Positions 8,233 through 18,900 of a stretch of 49,494 nucleotides of DNA are shown one piece after another. Origin of the DNA: Verrucomicrobiota bacterium (GTDB lineage Bacteria; Verrucomicrobiota; Verrucomicrobiia; Limisphaerales; J093). Each line of letters starts with the position of its first letter. Position 1 is the first letter of the stretch. Below the pieces are notes generated by a model. It was not told where the DNA came from. It ran no database searches and worked only from the letters and a program-made list of their open reading frames with translations. Location: positions 1 to 49,494 of the forward strand of contig VHCO01000028.1 in the NCBI GenBank assembly GCA_016871715.1, written 5' to 3'. Position numbers and translations under genes: made by a program.

Positions 8233-9176
8233 AAGCGAGAGTGGCAAGTGGCCTCGGGAATACGCGAGCCCGGTGGGGCGGCGGTCGCTTGGCATGCGGG
8301 GCGTGCAGGGCGGGTCGGCGGCGGTGGGGGCGAGCGTTTTCGTTGATCGAGCTGATGGTGTCGATCGGCATCATGGGGGTGATTGTGGTGGCGCTCTACG
8401 GCATGTTCCATCACACCCAACGCGCCATGCGCTCGAACGCGACTCAGGTGGACGTGATGGAGGCGGGGCGTGCGGCGGTGGATTTACTGACGCGGGAGTT
8501 GGCGGAAGCGGCCGCGGGCAGGCAGGTGGAAGGGGTGAATTTGTTTCTGGCCTTGGCGGGGCCGGACCGGACGCTGTCGAACGCGTGGTTTACGCCGACG
8601 CAGCTCTACCAACCGGTCGTGCAGTCGTTGGTGGGGGGCGAAGCGCAGCGCACCAATCACCGGGACGGAGTCTTTTTCCTGTCTCAGTTCAATCAGGAAT
8701 GGACCGGGACGGCGCTGTGGGTGCAGGACGCCGCGAATGGGGTGGGGACGCTGAGCCGGTTCGCGACCAACGCGCACGCGTCGATGCTGGTCTCGAACCG
8801 GCTGATGTCCGTGGTGATGCGCCAGCCGGCCACCAACTACGTGCGTCTGCTCGAGGGTGTGATTCATTTTCGGCTGGTGCCGTACGACTCGGCCGGTCGC
8901 GCGATGGACTGGCGGTCGAACGACTATGCGGGGGTCCAGTTGGCGGTGGACAAGGTCGCCTCCGAGACGCGGGCGGCTTTTGTGTCGAACGCGTTGCCGG
9001 CTTATCTCGAGCTGGAACTGGGCGTGTTGGAACCGCAGATCCTCGAGCAGTATAAGAGTTTCGCGCCCGGTTCGGCCATGGCGCGCAGTTATTTGTCGAA
9101 CCGGGTCGGGCAGGTGCATCTGTTCCGTCAACGCGTGCCGATTCGGCAGAGCCAGCCGATCTACGCTGTCAACTGA
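8229..9176 (+). CDS. pseudopilin, GspJ-like minor subunit
   Basis: 315 residues. The signal is WGRA before FSLIELMVSIGIMGVIVVAL, with Ala at -1. Downstream, MEAGRAAVDLLTRELAEAA matches the GspJ/PilW helix, where most members have R-x2-L-x3-L. It overlaps the previous gene by ATGA and the next by one base (TGATG at 9174-9178). It is probably part of the pseudopilus tip with the I- and K-like proteins. Confidence 0.85.
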   Translation: MKARVASGLGNTRARWGGGRLACGACRAGRRRWGRAFSLIELMVSIGIMGVIVVALYGMFHHTQRAMRSNATQVDVMEAGRAAVDLLTRELAEAAAGRQVEGVNLFLALAGPDRTLSNAWFTPTQLYQPVVQSLVGGEAQRTNHRDGVFFLSQFNQEWTGTALWVQDAANGVGTLSRFATNAHASMLVSNRLMSVVMRQPATNYVRLLEGVIHFRLVPYDSAGRAMDWRSNDYAGVQLAVDKVASETRAAFVSNALPAYLELELGVLEPQILEQYKSFAPGSAMARSYLSNRVGQVHLFRQRVPIRQSQPIYAVN

Positions 9177-12100
9177 TGAATCTCCGATCCCAACGCGGTG
9201 TGGCGCTGATCATCACCTTGCTGATGTTGGCGGTGGTGACGTTCATGGCCGTCACGTTCTTGGCGGTCAGCCGGCGCGAGCGGCTCTCGGTCAGCGTGAC
9301 CGAAGAGCAATCCACCTCGCGGTTGATGGCCGATGCGGCGCTGGCGCGGGCGCAGGCCGAGGTCGTGGGGCAGATGTTGACCACGGGCCATTTGCTCGCT
9401 TATGGGCATCAGGTCAGCACCAACTTCATCAATCCCCTCGGGTTCGATCCCGCCCAACCGGCAGGGACGTTCAACCCCACCAACGTCAATTACGAGTACC
9501 GCTTGAGCGCCGGCAACCCGCCGCTGACGGTCGCGGACCAACTCCAAAACATCGCCAACCTTCAGCACGATCCGCGTGCCCCGGTCTATGTCGCCACCAA
9601 CGAGGATCCGCGGACGCCGCTGGATTTCCGGTTTTTCCTGGACCTGAACCGGAACGCGCGTTTCGAGACCAACGGCCTGCGGCCGGTGATGAGTTTGCGG
9701 AACCTGTACTACGATCTCAACGGCTTCGAGGTGGGCCAGCCGGTCAACGTGCTTAGCAACTTCTTCGTGGGGGATCCGGAGTGGATCGGCGTGCGTGCAA
9801 CACGCGGGATCCGGACCTGGTCACGGACGCGTTTTTCCGTAATCAAGGCTACGGTTCGTGGGAGCTGAACCTGGCGGCGTTTCTGCATGACCTCAACACC
9901 AACGCCTGGTTCGGCTACGCCTACAACGGTTTGGGCGGCCGGTTCCTGAGCGCACCGGCGGAGGACGCCCTGGGGATCTTGCGCTACCGGTACGCCAACG
10001 ACAGCACGCTGTTGGCTTCGGTCCAGCAACTGTTCGGGCTACCGGGCGCGAATGCGTCGCGTGTCGATGGGATCGATGCTTACGCGAACGGGCCCGCGAC
10101 GCTGGGCAACCGAGCGCTGCAGTTCGACAACGATTACCCGCGGGATCCGTGGCCGGGCAGCGATAACCCGCGCCGGTATTTCGAGCTGAGCGAGCTGCTG
10201 GATACCAACACGGTCCCGGTCACGTTTCTCCAGCGGCTGCTGCAGGCGCAGAACTACCTCAGCTCCTACGACCGCTACACCTTCCATCGGCTCCTGGCCC
10301 AGATGGGGACCGATTCGGTCCCGGCCAATCGCGGCAAGGTCAACCTGAACTACGATAACGCCGTCCCGTTGGACGCGACCAACCATGTGCCCTGGACGCC
10401 CGTCCGCTTCTTCACCAACGCCGCCTCGAGGTTGTTCGAGCTGTCGCGGTTAACGAATGTGTTCTTGGATGCGCAGGGCCGGTTGACGACCAACTATGTG
10501 ATTGGCGACACCTACGTTCGGCGCGAGTTCGATGTCACGAACATCTCGCTCTACCCGCTCAACGAGTACACGGCCACCATTCATCGCCTGCTGCAACTGG
10601 CCGTCAACTTGTACGACGCGACCACCAACCGGCTGCTGACGCCCTATCCGCACGTGCCGACGGTGTTGCGTCCGGTGTTCGGCTCGACGCCTACCAACCT
10701 GTACATCGCCGGGTACAGCGAAGCGACGAACACGGCCTTTCTGAACAACCTGGTGGTGCGGGATCTGCTGGATCCGGCGGATCGGTTGGCGATCGAACAA
10801 CGGCCCCTGGACAGCGTCGTGTACGACGTGCCGTTGTTGATCGGGGCGAAGAAAGGGTTCCCCAACTTCAACGAGTTCTCGTTGCAGAACGTGGCGCAGG
10901 TCACCCGCAAACTCGAGGTGCGCAAGCCCCCGGGCCGGCCCAACGACCGCCCGATCGAGACCAACCAGATGTATCTCATCGGCCTCTCGAACAGCTTCGG
11001 TATCGAGGCCTGGAACTCTTATACCCAGGACTTCCCGCGCCCCCTGCGGCTGACGGTGTCCGGGGAGTTCCGCCTCATGCTCACCAACCAGGGCCTGGCT
11101 AACTCGATCCTCCACGCCACCAACGTCCGCTACTTCACCAACCTCGCCTTCAACGCTTGGCCGTCGAATCGGTTTCTGCTGCCGGTCCATCGCGAGTTCG
11201 AGTTTGTGCCCACGGCCACCTACTACCCGCTGCCGCGTCCGACGCTGTATGTCGGCACGAACTTCGCCTTCCGTCGCGGCGAAGGCTTCTACATCCCGGA
11301 ATGGCAGTTGGACCTGACCAACCGCTTCTACTATGCGCTGGTCGACCCGGCCAGCGATCGGCTCGTCGATTTTGTGGCGTTTGGCCGGATGATCAGCCGG
11401 CTCAACCTCACCCGCGAGGTCATGGGACGCGCCCAGTTGCCGGCTCTAGGGACCATCCAAGCCGAACCGGCCAATCTCTGGCAGACCAACCGCGCGGGGG
11501 GCGCCCTTGCGTTGGCCGCGCCCACGGTGGGGGTGCAGAACCAGATGCAGGTTTCGCTGGGCAACACGCCCGTCGACATCAACCAGTGGCGCAGTTACAA
11601 CGCCACGGTGGCGGACAAGGACAAGTCGATCGATTTGTTCCGGGTCTTCTGCGGTCTAACGCCGTTGACCTATCCGCAGAACCGTGTGCTCGCCGACCTG
11701 CGGGGCAAGGAAGCCATGCAAGCGCCCTTCTCGCCTACGCGCAAGATTCTGCAGCAAGTCTATTGGCAGGCCAACGATCCGCTCGTGCACTACACCGTTC
11801 AGGACCTGCTCGACCCCTTCACCCGGCCGGACGATCCATACCGCAGCAACGCCGTTCAGTTCGTCCAAGACCCGAACCGGGTGCTGGTCAACCAAAGCCT
11901 GGGCCGGCTCAATGCGCGTTACCGGCCCTGGGGGGGCAACCCCTACCAATCGACCGACATCCTGGCCCAAGACGCCCGCGTGAAGGATCCCATGGTCGAG
12001 CGGTCGGACGACTGGCAATTCCCGACCAACAAGTTCCCGACGTTGGGTTGGCTGGGGCGGGTGCATCGGGGCAGCCCATGGCAGACGGTCTACTTGAAGT

Positions 12101-12804
12101 CGGGCGTGGTCGACACCAACAATTGGTTCCTGTGGGCGGGCAGCTATGGTACGCACCCGACCAACGATTGGTCGATCGTCGAGGCGTTCACCGTGGCGCC
12201 GAACGATAACGCTGCGCGCGGTTTGTTGGGGGTGAACCAGACCAACCTGGCGGCGTGGTCGGCGGTGTTGAGCGGCATCCCGGTGCTGACCAACACGACG
12301 CCCTTGGCGAGCCTGCGCACCAATGGCGGCGCGGGTTTCCAACAGCTCCTGCTGCCGCCCGATTTGCCCGGCTCGCCGCAACTGCGCCAGATCGTGGCCG
12401 GCATCAACCGCACGCGGGACTGGGAGACGAACCGTTTGCCGCTTGGCCGTGGTTGGCCCCTCTTCGAGCACATGGGTCGGCTGCTGGCCACGCCGGAGCT
12501 GACCATGACCTCGCCGTTCTTAAGCACCGACCATCTGGTGGACGAATTCATCCTCGAGTGCCTCCCGCAGCAGATCCTCTCGCTGGTGAAGTCCGATGAG
12601 CCGCGGTTTGTGGTCTACAGCTTCGGCCAAGCCCTGAAGGAAGCCCCCAACTCGCTATCCATGGCCCCAGGCGCATTCAACCGGCTGTGTACGAACTACC
12701 AAGTCAAGGGCGAGTTCGTCACGCGCTCCGTCATTCGCCTCGAGGGCCCCGTCACCAGCCCGCGGGCGGTCGTCGAGAGCTACAATGAACTGCGATCCGA
12801 GTGA
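9176..12804 (+). pseudogene. GspK/PilX-like large minor pilin gene, frameshifted
   Basis: The N-terminus (MNLRSQRGVALIITLLMLAV) is a GspK/PilX-type membrane anchor with Gly before VALIITLL. It reads in one frame to about 9800 (FFVGDPEWIGV), after which meaningful sequence continues in another frame (DAFFRNQGYGSWELNLAAFL) to the stop at 12804. A net -1 or +2 change lies between about 9785 and 9830. Restored, the protein would be about 1,200 residues, far larger than GspK (about 320), rich in Asn/Thr/Pro, with C-terminal VDEFILECLPQQILSLVKSDEPRFVVYSFGQAL. It may be a true pseudogene, a sequencing error, or two polypeptides (9176-9868 and 9781-12804). Confidence 0.75.
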
Positions 12805-12824
12805 GGTTTTAACCGACATCGCCT

Positions 12825-12976
12825 TACTGATGAGAGGTCGGGATCGACGACAAATCGCAGGTAGGGCGCGCAGTCCTCTGCGCGCCGCGGCTTCCTGTGT
12901 CCGCAGTCGTTTACGGCGCGCAGAGGACTGCGCGCCCTACCGCCGAGTTGTAGGCCATCTCAGTGACTCATCAGTA
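12825..12976. mobile_element. nested palindromic (MITE-like) element
   Basis: Outer inverted repeats TACTGATGAG (12825-12834) and CTCATCAGTA (12967-12976) flank, at equal 26-bp distances, perfect 27-bp arms (12861-12887 and 12914-12940; GTAGGGCGCGCAG at the left end). Each arm is itself a hairpin (GGCGCGCAG-TCCT-CTGCGCGCC). The 26-bp spacers match each other at about 14 positions when one is reversed. The element ends exactly on the A of the subtilase start codon. Confidence 0.8.
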
Positions 12977-15900
12977 TGAAGGCGCGAACCTGGTCATTCA
13001 TTAGCGTGCTGCTCTTCGCGGCGGCGATCCTTTCCTGGCTGGCCGGTAACGAGCGGCTCGACCAGGAGCGCCAGCGGCAAGCAGTCCAGCCCGCCGCTAC
13101 GAACCCGCCCAGCCCCGACCTCGCGCCCGCGCAAGCTAGCCCAGGCCCGACCGCCGCGCATCGGCTCCTGAGCACCTCGATTCCACCAGCCGCCTTCGCC
13201 CGCGCGGTTCAGTCGCTGGCGCCCAGTCCGACGCCGGCAGCCCAAGCCGAACCGACCGCCGGGGCGCGCGCGCCCCATCGCTTGGCCAACACCACCCAAG
13301 GGATTGGCGAGTTGGCGCGGAAACGCTCGGCCATTTTGCTGCGAAACGCCTTCATCGACACGGCCAACGGCCAGCCCCTGCCGATCCCGGCGCACCTGCG
13401 GGCCTCGGCCGATCCGGGCAGTTACCTGGTGCAGTCGCTGGGCCCCATCTGCGAGGCGTTCCGCGCCGAGTTAGCCGCGCGCGGGGCGACCATTGTCTCT
13501 TACATTCCCAACCACACCTTCTTGGTGCGGGCGGAGCCGGCGGTGGCTTCGGCGCTGAGCCAAGTCCAGGGCGTTGGGGCGGTGTTGCCTTTCGAGCCGT
13601 ACTACAAGCTCGACCCGCAGTTGTTGCCTCTTGCGACCGACCGGCAGCCATTGACGCCGAATCGCTGGTTGCGGGTCACCTTGTTTCCCGGCGATCGCGA
13701 GGCCGGCTTGAGCGCTTTGAGCGGGCTGGCGCGCCGGGTTCATGGAGAAGACCAGACGCCCTTTGGCCCCCAAATCGTCCTCGAGCCCGAGCCGGACAGC
13801 CTGGTGGCGCTGGCCACCCTGCCGCAGGTGCAGTTGGTCGAGCCTTATGTGCCGCGCACGCTGATGAACGACCTGACCCGCGTCCGGTTGGGGGTCGCCG
13901 ACAGCGGCACCAATGCGGCCAATCATCTGGGGCTGACCGGCAGCAACGTGTGGGTCAACGTCAATGACACCGGCGTCGACGATCAACACCCCGACCTCGA
14001 GGGCCGCGTCTTCGGGGACAGCCCGACCGTCTTGGTGGATCTGGACGGGCACGGCACGCACGTCGCGGGCACGATCGCTTCGAGTGGAGCCAACAGCCCC
14101 AGCGGGACCAACGCGCCCGGCTCGGACCCGAACGCGGACTTTCGCGGCATGGCGCCGGCCGCCAAACTGTTCGCCATGGCGGTGGACCTGGACACCGGCC
14201 CGCTGCAGTCGGACGCCTACCTGCAGGAAACCGCAGCGCGCACCAACTATCTGACCTTGAACCGGACCAACGCGCTGATTGCCAATAACAGTTGGGGCTA
14301 CGCCGCCCAACTCGATTACGACTCCGCGGCCGCGAGCTACGACGCGGCCGTGCGCGACGCCTTGCTGGACGAGCCGGGCCCGCAGCCGCTGCTGTATGTG
14401 TTTGCCGCGGGCAATCGAGGTGCGGGCAACGAAGTGGGGCAGGGGGGCGAGCCGGGGACGATCACCTCGCCCGGGACGGCCAAGAACGTGATTACCGTCG
14501 GGGCGATCGATAGCTTCCGTTACCTCACCAACGAGGTCGTCCGGACGGTCAACGGCGAGCCCGTCACCAACCGCGTGTTCTTGGCCCAGACAGACAGCGA
14601 CGCCGAGGTGACGCCTTCCTCGAGCCGCGGCAACGTGGGCATCGGTGTCGAGGGCGATTTTGGCCGGTTCAAGCCAGACTTGGTTGCCCCGGGCGCATTT
14701 GCCGTGTCGACGCGGGCGAAGGACTGGGATGTGATCGAGAACCCGACCAATCGGCTGGTGGTGGCCTTCACCAATCAGGTGGTGAGTCCGGGTCAGCGCA
14801 ACCACTACTCGGTCTTGGTGCCCGCGGACGCGATCCGGCTGACGATCGAGGCGGTCACCAACCGCGTCTCCGCCGCGCCCTTCCCGGCTCTGCCCCTTTA
14901 CGTGAAGCAGTGGACCTTCCCGGATGTGACCGATCTCCTGGGCACCGGCCGGGTGGTGCTGGACAACCCCGGCGAAGGCGACTGGTTCGTCGATGTCGGC
15001 AACGACACGCTCCTGCCGGTCCACTTCGATCTGCGCATCACGATCGAAGTGCCGGTTTTGTTCGGCGATTTCTTCCAGGTGCTCAAGGCGCTGAACGACC
15101 CGCTCAAGCCGCACTACCGCTACGCCTCGGGCACCAGTGTGGCGGCGGCGTCCGTATCCGGGATGCTGGCGTTGCTGGAGGAGTTTTTCGCGCAGCAACT
15201 CGAGCGGGCTTACAGCCCGGCCCTGATGAAGGCCCTCCTGATCAACGGCGCGCGGTCGCTCGGCCCGCAGTACTCCTTTCAGATCGACGCCTTGGTGAAC
15301 TACCAGGGCTGGGGTGTGCCCAACCTTGCCGCCACGTTGCCGACCCTCCTCACCAACGCCACGCAAGAAACCAATTGGCCCGTGCGCTGGATCGATCAGA
15401 GCGCCACCAACGCCCTGGCCACCGGACAGTCCCACACCTACGACCTGAGCGTTCCGCCCGAGGCCCGCCAGTCGGATCTTAAAGTCACGCTGGTCTGGAC
15501 CGATCCGCCCGGCAACCCGGCTGCGGCGATCAAGCTCGTCAACAACCTCGATTTGGTCGTCTCGAACAAGGTCACGGGCGAGGTTTACGCCGGCAACTTT
15601 ATCCCCGAGGCTAGCAACTACAACGAGCCCGCGCCCACCAATGGCTTGCCCACCTTCGACACGGTCAACAACGTCGAGAACGTCTTCCTGCGCCGCCCGA
15701 TCGGCACCAACTACACGGTTCAGGTGGTGGGGCGCCGAGTCAATGTCAATACCGTCACCGCGCACCCCGACGGCATCGTGCAGGACTACGCGCTGGTGGT
15801 GTCCGTCTCGGCCACGAACGCGCTCGGCTTCACGCAACTGACCGAGACGAATCGGTTGCCCGCCGAGCTCACTACGGTCACCAACGGGATCCCGCTGCTG

Positions 15901-18900
15901 TACCAGCGCGTGGGCGCCAATTCGCCGCTGCAGAAGGACCCGGTCGGGCTGACCAACCAGTGGCATTTCTACATCTTTACCAACGCCTACACGCCCGGCA
16001 TGGACGTGGTCACTAACTTCGGCCCGTACGTCGCCTTCCTCACGTTCGTTCCGCCCAACCTCTCCGCGCCGCGCAACGAGGAGGCCGACATCGACCTGTA
16101 CGTGAACCGGGGCGACCCCAGTTTTCTCACGCTGGATCCGGTGGCCCTGCAGGACGCCATCAGCGCGCGCAAGCGCGGTGGGACCGAGCAAGTGGTCTTC
16201 ACCAACGGCGCCCCGGGCGAGGTGTTCTACATCGGCGTCAAGGCCGAGGACCAAATGGCCTCCGAGTACGGCTTCGTGGGCTTGTCGAGCGACGAACCGT
16301 TCGAGTTCACCGACCCGTTCGGGAACCGGGTGTTGCGCGGATTCCCGACTTCGGTGGCGATTCCGGACGGCTCGCCGATTCGGCCCGGGGCAGGTCTGGT
16401 GTTTGCCATCGGCATCGAGCCCATCGACGTGGGCAACGTCATCGTCAGCAACACCATTGTTCACCAGGAACTGGGCGATCTGTTCGGCAACCTGCGGCAT
16501 GGCACCGCCTTCGCCGTGTTGAACAATCACGCCCTGGTGGATGGCGTCACCGACGGCGTTTATTCGTTCCTGTACGACGATAGCCGCTCCGGCGAGTTCC
16601 CTTACGCGCGGTCGACGGACGGCCCGGGCAGCCTCCTGGACTTCATCGGCAGCCAGGGCAACGGGCCGTGGATTCTGACCATGGTGGACAACGCCCTGTC
16701 CCACACCGGGTGGGTGCAAGACCTCACCGTGCGCATTACCCCCAACCCGGACCTGCTGACCGGCACCTTCGGTTCCGTGCTCGCCAACCAGTTCAAGTAC
16801 TACTTCATCGATGTCCCGGCCGACGCCAGCCAGATGACCGTCCTCCTCTCCTCGATGACCGGCCCGCTCAACTTGTATGTCCGGCGTGACGCGCCCCCGA
16901 CTCTGACCGACTACGACAAGGTCGCGTTCCTCGCCCCGCCCGGCGGGCAGTTGAGCATCGGGGTCACCGACGTGCCCCCGCTGCGCGCCGGCCGTTATTA
17001 CATCGGTGTGTACAACCCCACGGCGGTCACTGTGGATTTCTTTATCCAAGTGCGCTTGGAGCGCAACCTGCCCGACGCCTTCCGCCGCGTGGCCGCCACG
17101 ACCAACGCGGTCGTTGTTGGGGACGACGTTCGCACGTGGTCCACCAACGTCATCGACGACACGCGCCTGGTGACCGACGTCAAGGTTGGCCTGCGCGTCG
17201 ATCACCCGCGGGTGTCGGACCTGGACTTTCACCTGGTCAGCCCGACCGGCCAGCGCGTCTTGGTTTATGAGAACCGCGGCGGGTCGAATCGCACCCAACT
17301 TGGGTTCCAGACCGTCACCACGAACTTCCATCACGTGGCGCTCACCTACAGTGCCAACAGCGGTGAAGCCGCCTTGTACCTCGACGGCGAGCTGCAGGTC
17401 GAACGGGACCTGGGCAGCTTCACGCCCGATACGCGCGACTCCCTGTATCTGGGCCGGCGCCCGCTCACCAACCAGGTGACCCAATGGTTGGGTTACCTGG
17501 ACGAGGTCGACCTGTACAACCGAGTGCTGACCGGCTCGGAGATCCGCGGGATCTACAAGTTCGGCGGCGCCGGCAAACCGACCAATAACTTGGTCAGCCG
17601 CTGGCCCTTCGACGGCAATGGCGACGATCTCATGACCAATAACCCGGCCCAAGTCCTTGGCCCCGCGTTCGTGCCGGGCCGATTCGGCCAGGGGCTCAAG
17701 TACGCTCGAGACGGCGACCACGTCCTGATCACGAACCAGGCCGGCCTGAACGTGGGCGCCAGCCCCGGGTTCACCTTCGATGCCTGGGTCAGCCCGACGG
17801 ATCTGTCGATCGAGCGCCCGATTGCCACTTGGACGGATGGAACCAACCGTTTGGGGATCGAGTTGGCGATCTTGCCAGGCACGGACACGAACCTGCCGCC
17901 GGGTTTGTTAGCGGCGCGTTTGGTGGATGTGAACGGGGTTCAACACACCATCACCGCGCTCGACCAGGGCCGCTTCCGCACCAACGCCATCCGAACCAAC
18001 ATCGTCTACACCACGTTCACCGAGAACACGAACCTGGCCGCCATTCCCATCAAATTCGCCAGCCCGGCCACCAACGGCGACCCCACGCTGACCAACCGCT
18101 ACCTCAGCGGGTTCGAGGGCGTCAACGCCAACCTGACCTCCGATTTCATCGAGCTCGACACGTTCGACAACTGGCTGGTGACGAGCAACTGGGTGACCGT
18201 GCTCAACGCGCCAGTCTTGGCGCACACAGGCACGAACCTGCTGGTCTTACGGCGCGGTCACCTGACCCGCACCTTGCCCACCCTGGCCGGTCGCCCTTAC
18301 CGGCTCGAGATCGTGCACCGCCAGCAGCCTTCGCCGGCTGGGATGATCAGTTGGTGGCCTGGCGAAGGCAACGCCGCCGACATCGTCAGCACCAACGCGG
18401 GCGTCGAGGTGGGCACCGTCCAGTACGCCCCTGGTCGGGTGGGCCGCGGGTTCCTCTTCGAAACCAACGCCGGCTACCTCGAGATCCCCGCCAATGCCTC
18501 GCTTGACCTAACCAATGAAATCACGCTCGAGCTGTGGTTCCGGTTGACCAACGCGGCCACGCTCGGCGGCGGGCTCATCGGTAAACTCGAGGACCCGGCT
18601 CAGGCGAATCCACCGCGCGCCAACTATGTGCTGAGCGCCTCGAGCGCCGGACTGGATCTTTGGTTCAACGACCCGACCGTCTCGAGCCCGCTCTCGGACG
18701 CGCCGGCTACCGGCTACGAACTGTTGCGCCGCCAGCCGTTGCCAACCTTGAACGTCTTTCACCACCTTGCCGGCACGCTCAAACAGGTGGCGCCTTTCCA
18801 GGTCGAGCTGAACCTGTACCTCGACGGCGCCTTGGTGCGGTCCAAGGTGTTGCCCGGCAACCTCACCAACGCGGTGCATGCCTTGCCGTTGTTGCTCGGG

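Noticed and set aside
13471..17721. Antisense open frame of 1,416 codons inside the subtilase
   Set aside because: High GC at third positions of the real gene keeps the opposite frame open; the product is Arg/Gly/His-rich with no motif.
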